Shown here piece by piece: positions 7,010 to 15,474 of a DNA stretch of 64,000 nucleotides (position 1 is the stretch's first letter; each line of letters starts with the position of its first letter). Position numbers and translations under genes: made by a program. The stretch covers positions 5,675,724 to 5,739,723 of the forward strand of contig NZ_AP021879.1 of the NCBI RefSeq assembly GCF_009689005.1, written 5' to 3'. A model generated the notes under the pieces. The model worked only from the letters and a program-made list of their open reading frames with translations, was not told where the DNA came from and made no database searches. The DNA is from Desulfosarcina ovata subsp. ovata (GTDB lineage Bacteria > Desulfobacterota > Desulfobacteria > Desulfobacterales > Desulfosarcinaceae).

Positions 7010-9397
7010 ATGGATAATTTTCGGTTAACCGATTTAATTGATCTGGCCGCTGTACAAAAGATGGCTGATGCCCATTACCAGGCAGCGGGCATGCCCCTTG
7101 GCATCGTTGATGCCAAGGATGATTCAATTATAGTAAGTGTCGGCTGGCAGGATATATGCGCCGATTTCCACAGGGCCAATCCCAAATCGCTTAAAAGATG
7201 CCAGGCAAGTGACAATTACATTAAGGAACAACTATCCAGTGGCCACGCGTGCCAATATAAGTGCAAAAATGGGCTCATGGACGTCGCTATACCGATTTTC
7301 GTGTCGGGACGTCATATGGCGACGATGTTTTTAGGACAATTTTTTTATCAGGGCGAGGCTCCTGATCGGACATTTTTCATCAGACAGGCACAGGATTTCG
7401 GCTACGATCTTGACAAGTATCTCGCAGCGCTTGACCGGGTGCCTGTTTTCTCGCGCGAAAAAGTCGACTATATCCTTGAATACAATAAGGCGTTGGTGGG
7501 TTTCATAACAACGCTTGCGGAAAATGCGCTTCTTAAAATAAAAGCGGACGAAGCGGTTTTGAAACAACAATATTTTCTCCAATCCGTCATCGATTGTGCT
7601 GATCGGGCGATTTTCGCCAAGGACGAGACCGGGCGGTACATTCTCAGCAACCAATACCATGCCAATCTTCTCAACAGCACGCCTGTTGAGGTCATCGGGA
7701 AAAGAGACATCGATTTCAAAGTGTTTGCGCCTTTCGCCCAAGCATATACCGCTAATGACAGTTATGTTTGGCGAACCGGCCGCGCATTGGAGTTTGAGGA
7801 GGTCGTTCCCCAAAAGGATGGTCAACGCATCTATCTGTCATGCAAGTACCCTTTGCATAACCCTGAAGGAAACATCTTCGCGGTATGCGGCATTGCCACC
7901 GATATTACTCAGCGTAAGCGGATTGAGGAGGAGCTGGAGCAGCGTGTAAAGGAGCGGACCGCCAGCCTGGCGGAGTCGGAGTCCAAGTTCCGCGGCCTGG
8001 TGGAGAACACCATGGACATCCCGTTCAGCATCGGAGTCGACGGCCGTGTGCGTTATATTGGACCCCAAACCAAACGCTACGATTTCGATCCCAATGCCAT
8101 CAAGGGCTGTCACATCCTCGATTTTATCGTCCCCGACGATCATGATAGCGTGAAAACAGCAGTTCAGTGGAGCATTGAGAAGGGTGAAACGTCTCCGGTG
8201 GAGTTCCGCATCCAGGTTCCGGATGGCCGTATCGTCTGGTTCGAGGGGCGCAGCACGTTGCAGCGGGATACTTCCGGCAACGTCATCGGATTTACCGGTG
8301 TCCTCCGGGACGTTACGGAGCGCAAACGGATAGAGAAAGTGCTAAAAGAGAGCGAGGAACGCTACCGCAACCTGTTTGAGGCCGAAGCCGGCGCCATCCT
8401 GGTGTTCGATGCACAAACACAGCGTTTCATGGATGTCAACCCCGCCGCAGAGCGGCTATACGGGTACACCCGTGAAGAATTTCTCAACCTGACATATTGG
8501 GACATCTCCTGTGAACCGCAAGCCTCGAAAGAGGTGATCAAGCAGATCCTGGCAGGACTGTTGAGGGAACCGGTCCCGATACGATGGCACCGCAAAAAGG
8601 ATGGCTCGGTTTTTCCCGTTGAAATCTCACCCAGCAAATTTACCCTTGAGGGGAAGGCGGTGCTTGGCGGCATCATGAGGGATATCACCACCCGCCTGGA
8701 GGAACAGAAACAGCGTGACAAACACCAAAAACGGCTTCGACAGTTGGCAGCCAAGCTGGCCGCTGCCCAGGATGAAGAACAGCAGCGCATTGCCCAGGGG
8801 TTGCATGATGATGTGGCCCAGGATCTGGCGCTGTGCAATTTGAAACTGGCCCTGGCCGATCGGGAAAAGGATTCGGCCAAGGCCAATGCGATTCGAAACC
8901 AAATTGGAGAATTGATCCATAAAACAGCCGGGAAAATCCGATCGTTGAGTTTTGAGTTGTCCTCCTCTTCACTCTACCGGATCGGTTTTAAAGAGGCGAT
9001 TGTGGAGTTGTGCAGCAGCATGGCCAGGAGATACGATGTTTGTTTTAAAGTCAAATGCAACAGCAATACCCAGATGATGGACAATACCACCGCAGCCGTC
9101 TTGTTCAAGGCTGTGCGGGAGCTCCTTTTCAATGTGGTCAAGCATGCCGGTACCAAAGACGCAACCGTATTCATTGATTGCGAGGACAGCATGATGAAAC
9201 TTGCGGTGGAGGACCGGGGAAGGGGGTTCAGTCAACTGGTAGACGATAATTTGATAAATATGGGCAAAGGCATGGGCCTTTTCGGTATCAAAGAGCGTCT
9301 GAGCGATTTGGGCGGCAATCTTCATATTGAATCCACCCCCGGCAACTGTACACGCGTGATGCTTCAGGTTCCCGTTGGAGGCGTCTCCCGAACCTGA
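7010..9397 (+). CDS. PocR-PAS-PAS-PAS sensor histidine kinase (NarX/HPK7 type)
   Basis: A 795-residue soluble kinase with no membrane segment. Residues 1-175 form a PocR-type ligand-binding domain with conserved cysteines (FHRANPKSLKRCQASD, HACQYKCKNG). Three PAS domains follow at about 185-305, 325-440 and 450-565. The dimerisation and phosphoacceptor region has EQQRIAQGLHDDVAQDL with His599. The ATPase domain shows ELLFNVVKHA, VEDRGRGF and GLFGIKERL. PocR domains sense small molecules such as propanediol or hydrocarbon-derived ligands. The cognate regulator follows after 23 bp but has lost its output domain, so the signal path as encoded here ends without DNA binding. Confidence 0.88.
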   Translation: MDNFRLTDLIDLAAVQKMADAHYQAAGMPLGIVDAKDDSIIVSVGWQDICADFHRANPKSLKRCQASDNYIKEQLSSGHACQYKCKNGLMDVAIPIFVSGRHMATMFLGQFFYQGEAPDRTFFIRQAQDFGYDLDKYLAALDRVPVFSREKVDYILEYNKALVGFITTLAENALLKIKADEAVLKQQYFLQSVIDCADRAIFAKDETGRYILSNQYHANLLNSTPVEVIGKRDIDFKVFAPFAQAYTANDSYVWRTGRALEFEEVVPQKDGQRIYLSCKYPLHNPEGNIFAVCGIATDITQRKRIEEELEQRVKERTASLAESESKFRGLVENTMDIPFSIGVDGRVRYIGPQTKRYDFDPNAIKGCHILDFIVPDDHDSVKTAVQWSIEKGETSPVEFRIQVPDGRIVWFEGRSTLQRDTSGNVIGFTGVLRDVTERKRIEKVLKESEERYRNLFEAEAGAILVFDAQTQRFMDVNPAAERLYGYTREEFLNLTYWDISCEPQASKEVIKQILAGLLREPVPIRWHRKKDGSVFPVEISPSKFTLEGKAVLGGIMRDITTRLEEQKQRDKHQKRLRQLAAKLAAAQDEEQQRIAQGLHDDVAQDLALCNLKLALADREKDSAKANAIRNQIGELIHKTAGKIRSLSFELSSSSLYRIGFKEAIVELCSSMARRYDVCFKVKCNSNTQMMDNTTAAVLFKAVRELLFNVVKHAGTKDATVFIDCEDSMMKLAVEDRGRGFSQLVDDNLINMGKGMGLFGIKERLSDLGGNLHIESTPGNCTRVMLQVPVGGVSRT

Positions 9398-9420
9398 AAC
9401 TAATATCAAAAGGGGCAACC

Positions 9421-9867
9421 ATGACCGGTGAAACCATTCATGTTATCCTGGCCGACGACCACGACATCTTGCGGGAAGGGCTTTGCGCCCTTCTCATGCA
9501 TGAACCGGAAATAAAAATCGTGGCCGAGGTTTCAAATGGCCGTGAGGCGGTAACGATGGCCTTGCGGCTCGAACCGGACGTCATCATTATGGATATCGGC
9601 ATGCCTGATCTCAACGGCATCGACGCAACCCGCAAGATCGTATCGAGCCCTTGTAAGAGCAAGGTGCTGTGCCTCTCCATGCATGATGAAAGTGCCATGG
9701 TCCACGCGATGCTGGAAGCCGGCGCCAGTGGATTCCTGCTTAAAACCAGTGCCGGTAAAGAGCTGGTTGAGGCGGTGCGCGTGGTGGCCGACGGCCAGAC
9801 CTACCTTTCCCCTTCCATCACCCGCGTCATGATCGACCTCCACTTCTCTGGCCCAAACCCCATATGA
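9421..9867 (+). pseudogene. NarL-type response regulator, truncated after the receiver domain
   Basis: A 148-residue protein with a complete receiver: DDHDILREG at the acidic pocket, phosphoacceptor Asp in DVIIMDIGMP, Thr/Ser region LCLSMHDES, and Lys in GFLLKTSAGKEL. NarL/FixJ regulators are usually about 210 residues and continue into a LuxR-type helix-turn-helix after YLSP. Here the frame leaves the family pattern at VMIDLHFSG and stops within eight residues. It is therefore either a broken regulator or a stand-alone receiver formed by a deletion. The start has AAGGGG upstream. It is encoded directly behind its presumed kinase. Confidence 0.7.
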
Positions 9868-9903
9868 GGTCGTTTATCAGGAAGACCGGGTCAAGTTGAA
9901 ACA
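9843..9903 (+). pseudogene. Remnant of a PHA-synthase-like alpha/beta hydrolase N-terminus
   Basis: One frame shifted from the end of the truncated regulator, the DNA reads TPYEVVYQEDRVKLKHYARL. This resembles the stretch near the N-terminus of class III PHA-synthase-like hydrolases (TPYEVVY-x-E-x(2)-V-x-L). The segment is only about 20 codons and runs straight into the stop codon of the HisB-like gene on the other strand. I infer a deletion or rearrangement that fused remains of two genes. Short length keeps confidence low. Confidence 0.35.
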
Positions 9904-11175
9904 CTATGCGAGGTTGGCCTTTACGCCGGGGGGGACGCCCAGCCGATAGGGGTTGGCTTCGAAAACGGTTTTCAGCGCCAGGCCCAAATCATTGAAAATC
10001 AGGCGCCAGGCCGCCTCTGCCGGGGGAAGCTCCTTGATGTGGACCATGATGCTGCATCCCAGCCCCCAGGAGAGACCATCGAAGAAGTCGTCAAGGTCTT
10101 CGGAATAGAGGCCGTTCATGATGGTCCGGCCGATGATGAGCGTTTTCTGAATCTGCTCACGGGTCGTGTTCAATGGCACGAACCGCCAGAATTTGCGGCC
10201 CTCAACGCTGACGGCCAGCCTGATCTTGCGGTTGTGGAAATCCTCGGCTGTGTGCAGGCTGTCGCCCCCGCCATTTACGCCCCGGTCCATCATTCTCTTT
10301 ACCAGGACCTCCCTGAGGGCCCGTCCCAGGGCCATGCCCGAATCTTCCAGCAGCACATGGCTGGAACTGAGCGCATTGGCGGTAAAGTCGATGCGGGTCG
10401 AGAATCCGGCAGCCGTTGCGGTGGTTTGCAAAAGACGGTTGAAACTGTCCAGTGCCCGGGTCCCGGCGTAATGGGCGATCGGCGCACCCGTATAACAGAA
10501 CGCGGAGGGGCTTTTTTGTTCAAAGTCAACCATTGCGTTCAGGCCGCTTTCGGCGGTTCCCCTTTGGATTTCGGCCCGGTTCGAAGAGCGTGACCGCACC
10601 ACGATATTCCCGAGGTCGATGTTCTTCTCAATCGGCGCGGTGAAATTTCCGGTCTCGACGGGTGGCGTAAAGATCCGGCTCAGGCATGTCCCCAGCGCCC
10701 GGAAGACCCCTTCCCAGGTGTGATGTTGATCTTCCAGGTTGCAGACGACCACTGACACCGCCGCCGGCAGACCTTCGGCCAGGCCGGTGAGCAATTCCAC
10801 CAGCGGACCGCCGGAGGAGAGCTGTTCACAGCGCAGGGACAAAAACCAGTCCAGGTCGACCTCGGCGCCGCTATCCATTTTCAGGATGCCGGGCCCGGGC
10901 GCGCCCAACTCCACCAGGGCCTCGGCGCTGCCGTCGTCGAGCATCCCCATGGCCGCGGCCGAATCCCGGAAACGGGCAAATGATGCGATGCGTCCGCCCA
11001 GGGATTTCCCCAGCGCGGACCACTCTTCATCGTCCCAATTCAGTGCAATGGAACAGCCCATCCGCCAGGCGATGTGCTCGATCATGTGGCTGACGAAATC
11101 GTTGGGGGTTCGTATCGATTTCTCGGTTACCTTGCCGAAGGAAAGATTGATTCGGTTCATACGGAAAGTTCTCAT
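9904..11175 (-). CDS. Double-length HisB-like (imidazoleglycerol-phosphate dehydratase family) protein
   Basis: A 423-residue protein, about twice the length of HisB. The first half has FVSHMIEHIAWRMGC, then HHTWEGVFRALG. The second half has SSHVLLEDSGMALGRALREV and ends with GLGCSIMVHI and NPYRLGVPPGVKAN. These resemble the HisB motifs DHML-x2-F-x2-H, HH-x2-E and GVPS-x-KG, but several metal-binding His positions are altered, so dehydratase activity is doubtful. The ATG at 11175 overlaps the permease stop as ATGA, which makes it the last gene of a polyamine-type ABC operon. No other histidine-biosynthesis gene is near. A role linked to the imported solute is inferred; the function is unknown. 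Confidence 0.65.
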   Translation of the reverse strand: MRTFRMNRINLSFGKVTEKSIRTPNDFVSHMIEHIAWRMGCSIALNWDDEEWSALGKSLGGRIASFARFRDSAAAMGMLDDGSAEALVELGAPGPGILKMDSGAEVDLDWFLSLRCEQLSSGGPLVELLTGLAEGLPAAVSVVVCNLEDQHHTWEGVFRALGTCLSRIFTPPVETGNFTAPIEKNIDLGNIVVRSRSSNRAEIQRGTAESGLNAMVDFEQKSPSAFCYTGAPIAHYAGTRALDSFNRLLQTTATAAGFSTRIDFTANALSSSHVLLEDSGMALGRALREVLVKRMMDRGVNGGGDSLHTAEDFHNRKIRLAVSVEGRKFWRFVPLNTTREQIQKTLIIGRTIMNGLYSEDLDDFFDGLSWGLGCSIMVHIKELPPAEAAWRLIFNDLGLALKTVFEANPYRLGVPPGVKANLA

Positions 11176-11972
11176 TTTGATCGCAAAAACAGTTCCAGTC
11201 CCACCACCTTGTCCAACAGCCACACGGCCACGAAGGCGACAACGATGTAGACCACCGAAACGGCGGCCAGGTCCGGCGTGATCACGCTGCGGATGGAGTT
11301 GTAGATCATGACCGGCAGGGTCACGATGCGCGCGTCCGTCAGAAAGAGGCTGACGAGGAATTCGTTGAAGGCCAGGATGAACATCAACAGGGCGCCGGTG
11401 ATCACCCCCGGCATGACGCACGGCAGGGTGACGGTAAGGAAGGTCTGCAGCGGCGGGGCGCCACAGTTGGCGGCGGCGTTCTCCAGTTCATCGTCCAAGG
11501 CGTTCACCGTTGCGCTGACGGCCCAGATCATGAACGGCAGGTTGATGATGCAAAGACCGATCCCCACCGGCCACAACTGGCCCAGGATACGGATCTCACC
11601 AAAGACCAGCATCATTCCCAAACCCGATACCACCAGCGGAATGGTGAACGGCAGGAGCAGGTAAACCTGCAGCGCCATGCGCAGGACGATCCGGTATCGG
11701 GCCATGGCGATGGCGGCCAGGGTTCCGGCCGGGATGCTGACGATGGTGCAGATGACCGATACGTAGAACGTCCGTACGAAGGCTTCCTTGAAATCGTCCA
11801 AGAGCCAGAGATGTTTGTACCATTTCAGGGAGAGGCCGGCCGGCGGGAACTGAACAATATCCCCGGCGGTGAATGACGCCCCCAGGATAATGATCGTGGG
11901 CAGGCTGAGCGCGATCAGGTTGAACCAGACGATCGACCACAAAACGATTTTTTTCCCCCGGGCGCCGGTCAA
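11172..11972 (-). CDS. ABC transporter permease, spermidine/putrescine type (PotC-like)
   Basis: A 266-residue inner-membrane permease with about six helices. The EAA-type loop that contacts the ATPase reads ELENAAANCGAPPLQTF. The open frame extends far upstream, but this overlaps the other permease. The true start is most likely TTG at 11972-11970: it has AAGGAG six bases before it and overlaps the TGA of the preceding permease as TTGA. The gene ends in an ATGA overlap with the HisB-like gene. Both couplings point to stoichiometric translation of the operon. Substrate is not evident; PotC relatives carry polyamines, thiamine, phosphonates and others. Confidence 0.88.
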   Translation of the reverse strand: MTGARGKKIVLWSIVWFNLIALSLPTIIILGASFTAGDIVQFPPAGLSLKWYKHLWLLDDFKEAFVRTFYVSVICTIVSIPAGTLAAIAMARYRIVLRMALQVYLLLPFTIPLVVSGLGMMLVFGEIRILGQLWPVGIGLCIINLPFMIWAVSATVNALDDELENAAANCGAPPLQTFLTVTLPCVMPGVITGALLMFILAFNEFLVSLFLTDARIVTLPVMIYNSIRSVITPDLAAVSVVYIVVAFVAVWLLDKVVGLELFLRSK

Positions 11973-12922
11973 TGGGTTCTCCTTGAAAATCCGAGCGTCC
12001 CGGTGCCGCAGATGGAGAAGATCACGGTGACCACGAGGCTGCCCAGGGTTACCAGGAACATGGACAGTGCCGCGCCCAGTCCGGGATTGGAAAGCAGGAA
12101 AAAGCTGTCGTAAATGGAATTGGCGATAAAGTCCATGGTGCCCCCGCCCAGGATTTCGGGCATGGCGAAATCGGTCAGCGTCAGGGTGAACAGCACCACC
12201 GAGGCGCCCACGATTCCGGGCATGGCCATGGGGATGACCACGTGCCGGAAGGTCTGTATCCAATTGGCTCCCAGACTTTCCGAGGCGAGTTCCACGTCTT
12301 CGCCGATGGCGGTGATGGCCGGCGCCATCAGCAGCACGGCAAAGGGGAGCATGTATTGCACCAGCCCCAGGATCACCGCCGGGAAATTGTAGATCATGTT
12401 GATCTGGGGAAATCCCAGGGATGTGGCCAGCTGGTTGAGCAGGCCCTCCTTGCCCAGGATAATCAGCCAGCCGTACGCCCGGACGACCTGGCCGATAAAA
12501 AAGGGCAGGAAAAGGCTGATCAGCAGAAATTTCCGCGTAAAGGCGGTTTTCGCCCGCACCATGACATAGGCGTAGGGAAAGGCGAGGCATGCGGTGATCA
12601 CCGTGACCAGTACCGAGGCGCCCAGGCTTCGGAGGATCACGGACTGGTAGGTCGGACTCGTTAGGGCGGTTTTGTAGTTGACCAGCTCAAAGGCCGCTTT
12701 CAGCCGGTAGGTGGTCAGATCCAGTTCATGGAAACTGTTTTCGAACAGATAGGCCAGACCGATCACCAGAACGAATACCAGCAGGATGGAAGGAATCAGA
12801 AAGAGGTAACCGGTCAAAGGCGCCCAGCGCCGGGGCCACATCGAAGCGATGGCCTCGGCCCGGTCCAGCACGCGCCACTTGAGCGGATAGCGAAACGGTT
12901 TTTGATCCGCGGACGAACCCAT
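11969..12922 (-). CDS. ABC transporter permease, spermidine/putrescine type (PotB-like)
   Basis: A 317-residue membrane protein with a cytoplasmic N-terminal extension of about 35 residues, six predicted helices, and the EAA loop ELASESLGANWIQTFRHVVIP. It pairs with the PotC-like permease encoded directly downstream. The start codon follows the intercistronic hairpin after the binding-protein gene. The hydrophobic core has LFLPFFIGQVVRAYGW, characteristic of the PotB branch. Confidence 0.88.
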   Translation of the reverse strand: MGSSADQKPFRYPLKWRVLDRAEAIASMWPRRWAPLTGYLFLIPSILLVFVLVIGLAYLFENSFHELDLTTYRLKAAFELVNYKTALTSPTYQSVILRSLGASVLVTVITACLAFPYAYVMVRAKTAFTRKFLLISLFLPFFIGQVVRAYGWLIILGKEGLLNQLATSLGFPQINMIYNFPAVILGLVQYMLPFAVLLMAPAITAIGEDVELASESLGANWIQTFRHVVIPMAMPGIVGASVVLFTLTLTDFAMPEILGGGTMDFIANSIYDSFFLLSNPGLGAALSMFLVTLGSLVVTVIFSICGTGTLGFSRRTH

Positions 12923-12943
12923 ATGGCACCCATTGCGGTTGCC

Positions 12944-12974
12944 GGAGCCGGCGCTTCGGAAAAGCGCCGGCTCC
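12944..12974 (-). promoter_or_regulatory. Intercistronic hairpin between binding-protein and permease genes
   Basis: GGAGCCGGCGCTT pairs with AAGCGCCGGCTCC across a 4-5 base loop, a very stable stem. On the minus strand there is no T-run after it, so it is unlikely to be a full terminator for this operon. Such stems after binding-protein genes commonly stabilise the upstream mRNA part and lower permease expression. Confidence 0.65.
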
Positions 12975-12982
12975 GTTTTTTG

Positions 12983-14077
12983 TTATCCCTGAAATATCTG
13001 GTTGAACGTGGCGAACCATTTGGGCTGGTTTTCGACGAGCACCTTCGAGGGCACGCGGACGAGTTTTTCGAAATCCTCGGGCTTGGTCGGATAGGAAACA
13101 TCACCGACGAGGTCGGCCGGCGGATCGATACCGGGGAACACCGGGGGCAGGCCGAGCATCGAACACCATTTTTGCTGGGCGTCCCGGGTCAGGGCGTAGT
13201 TGACGAATTCCTTGGCCCAGTACTCCTCATTCCCGGGAAGGCCTTTGGGCACCCAGAGGCCGTCCGTGTCGACCTTGCAGCCTTCTTCGGGGACGGTCCA
13301 GGCAACATTGATTCCGTTCTGCTTGGCCGCGCGGGCGTTCACACTGATGGTGCAGGCCAGGTCGATCTCGCCGTTCTGAAACCAGTTGGTAAAATCGGCG
13401 TCCTCACCCAGAAGCGGTTTGTTCGCCTTCAATTGGCGATAGAATGCGTATCCCGGCGCCATGTTGTCCGGGATGTCGGCAAACGTGCCGCCTCCGGCGA
13501 TGACCGCAATGGGGTTGAAGCCGATACCGTCATCGTACAGGGCAATGCGGCCTTTGAATTTGGGGTCCAGCAGCACTTTCCAGGATTTGGGCGGGCCGTC
13601 CGGAAAGGCCTCCGGCCGGTAGGCGCAAACATAGACATACGCATAGGTGTTGACCAGCGGATATCCGTCCAGGCCGACCGGCTTGGCCAACGGCATCAGG
13701 CCCTTCAGGTTGGACAGATCGCTCAGATCGACCGTCACGCCGCGCAGGGCCGATATGGTGGCGTTGGTGGTCGTATCCCAGTTGACGTGAATCGGGGGGA
13801 TGCGTCCCTGGTCGACAGCGGCCCAGATTTTCGGTTTGATCTCATTGTCTTCGGTAAAATCCATGCGGACCCTGATGCCCGTGGCGGCGGTATACCCGTC
13901 GGCCACGCCCGCTTTGAGTGCATCGCCCCAGGCGCCGCCCCAGGCGCGGACGATAATCTCCTTGGGCTTTTTGGGGGCGGCGGCAAAGGCCATGCCCGGT
14001 GACAGGGCCAGTGCGCCCGCAAAACCCGCGGTCGCCTTCAGAAAATCACGACGTTTGATCCCTTTTTTCCATTCCAT
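12983..14077 (-). CDS. Tat-exported ABC substrate-binding protein, spermidine/putrescine type
   Basis: A 364-residue extracellular solute-binding protein of family 1/PotD type. The N-terminus MEWKKGIKRRDFLKATAGF has the twin-arginine motif RRDFLK and a hydrophobic stretch ending at AFAAAP, so export is by the Tat route and folding before export is likely. Binding-lobe sequences include VRAWGGAWGDALKAG, HVNWDTTTNATISAL and WVPKGLPGNEEYWAKEF. AAAGGAG lies upstream of the ATG. It sits between the ATPase gene (44 bp upstream) and the permeases. Ligand identity is not readable; polyamine is only the family default. Confidence 0.85.
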   Translation of the reverse strand: MEWKKGIKRRDFLKATAGFAGALALSPGMAFAAAPKKPKEIIVRAWGGAWGDALKAGVADGYTAATGIRVRMDFTEDNEIKPKIWAAVDQGRIPPIHVNWDTTTNATISALRGVTVDLSDLSNLKGLMPLAKPVGLDGYPLVNTYAYVYVCAYRPEAFPDGPPKSWKVLLDPKFKGRIALYDDGIGFNPIAVIAGGGTFADIPDNMAPGYAFYRQLKANKPLLGEDADFTNWFQNGEIDLACTISVNARAAKQNGINVAWTVPEEGCKVDTDGLWVPKGLPGNEEYWAKEFVNYALTRDAQQKWCSMLGLPPVFPGIDPPADLVGDVSYPTKPEDFEKLVRVPSKVLVENQPKWFATFNQIFQG

Positions 14078-14121
14078 GATAACCTAACTCCTTTCATTCC
14101 ATAGCAGATCGCGTCAACCGC

Positions 14122-15276
14122 CTATTGAGACGCATAAACGAACAAGTCGGACCGGTTCCAGCAAACTTTGATTTTTTCCTCTTTTCGATGAATGTTATGA
14201 TGGGTCGGGTCATGATCGTACGCAAAGAGGACAGCATTGTTCATGGCCGCGCAGCGAACCTGATATACCATGCGATCGCCTTCGAAGATGCGTTGCTCCA
14301 CTTCACCTGCCACCGCGTTATCCAAATTTTCCGTATCCTGTTCCGGCTTTGAAATACGGACCTGCTCAGCACGGATCGCGCAGTCAACCGGAGCGCCCCG
14401 GGTCAATTCGGTTTCCGCAGTGCGGCCCTTTAACGTCAACCCGCCGATTTCGACCTTTACATCGGCCCCCCGGACATCGGCCACCCGGCCGGGCATCGAT
14501 GCGGTCAGGCCGATGAAATGGGCCACAAAGCGGTTCGACGGCTCCCGATACAGGTTGACCGGGTCGCCGTTTTGTTGAATGACGCCGTCGGCCATGACAA
14601 TGATCTTGTCGGACATGACCAGGGCCTCGCGCTGATCATGGGTAACATTGATGGTCGTGACGCCCAGTTCCTGCTGGATGCGGCGGAATTCAAGCTGCAT
14701 TTCTTCCCGCAGCTTCCGGTCAAGGGCCGACAGGGGTTCATCCAGAAGCAGAAGGTCCGGACCGAAAGAGAGCGCCCGGGCAATGGCCACCCGCTGTTGT
14801 TGCCCGCCGGAAAGTGCGTGGATCCGCCGCCTGCCCATTCCATCGAGTTGAACGATTTTCAGATAGCGGTCCACCAGTTCGGGAATGGCCTGTGGGTCGA
14901 AGCGCCGCATCTTCAGCGGGTAGGCAATGTTGGCCTCAGCGGTCATGTGGGGGAAAAGGGCCAGTTTTTGAAAGACCATGCCGATGGATCGTTGGTAAGG
15001 GGGAACCGCAGATACCGACGACCCATTGATGAAAATTTCACCATGGGTCGGGGTGTCGAACCCGGCGATCATCCGCAGTAAGGTGGTTTTTCCACAGCCA
15101 CTCGGTCCAAGGATCGTCAGGACCGTTCCCTTGGGAATGCCAAAGCTGGCGTGTCGTACGGCTTTGACATTCCCAAAGTGTTTGGAAACATCGTTCAGTT
15201 CAACCATCGGCGGCGGTTGGGTCACGATTTGAGCCTCATTATCAATTCGATCATTCATCACAGCTTGAGCATGCAC
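14122..15276 (-). CDS. ABC transporter ATP-binding protein (PotA-like)
   Basis: A 384-residue ATPase that powers the adjacent permeases. Walker A is GPSGCGKTT, the Q-loop is FQKLALF, the signature is LSGGQQQR, Walker B is LLLLDEP and the switch His is in NVTHDQ. The C-terminal TOBE domain begins at about residue 285 (SMPGRVADVRG). It is the first gene of the five-gene minus-strand operon: ATPase, binding protein, two permeases, HisB-like protein. The ATG at 15276 is used; a shorter start at MNDRID is possible. Confidence 0.9.
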   Translation of the reverse strand: MHAQAVMNDRIDNEAQIVTQPPPMVELNDVSKHFGNVKAVRHASFGIPKGTVLTILGPSGCGKTTLLRMIAGFDTPTHGEIFINGSSVSAVPPYQRSIGMVFQKLALFPHMTAEANIAYPLKMRRFDPQAIPELVDRYLKIVQLDGMGRRRIHALSGGQQQRVAIARALSFGPDLLLLDEPLSALDRKLREEMQLEFRRIQQELGVTTINVTHDQREALVMSDKIIVMADGVIQQNGDPVNLYREPSNRFVAHFIGLTASMPGRVADVRGADVKVEIGGLTLKGRTAETELTRGAPVDCAIRAEQVRISKPEQDTENLDNAVAGEVEQRIFEGDRMVYQVRCAAMNNAVLFAYDHDPTHHNIHRKEEKIKVCWNRSDLFVYASQ

Positions 15277-15304
15277 GGTCGCACACCTGTTTGCAAAACG
15301 GTTC

Positions 15305-15391
15305 GTTTGAAATGGGATGCCGGGAATGCCGACAGCCGGCCGTGTTCATTGGCGGCAACGACTATCGTAGCCTTTTGGGGCCATTTCAAAC
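15305..15391. promoter_or_regulatory. Separated 11-bp inverted repeat upstream of the ABC operon
   Basis: GTTTGAAATGG (15305-15315) is repeated in inverted form as CCATTTCAAAC (15381-15391), 65 bp apart, directly upstream of the ATPase start. The distance suits two operator half-regions joined by looping or a large RNA stem. No known regulator motif was recognised. Confidence 0.4.
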
Positions 15392-15474
15392 AACGCCGCT
15401 GTATTTAAGGGAACGGTAGGATCGATGTCAACCAGCAACTTCTGAGTCCCTGTGGTTGGCCGGTCGTGCGGTAG

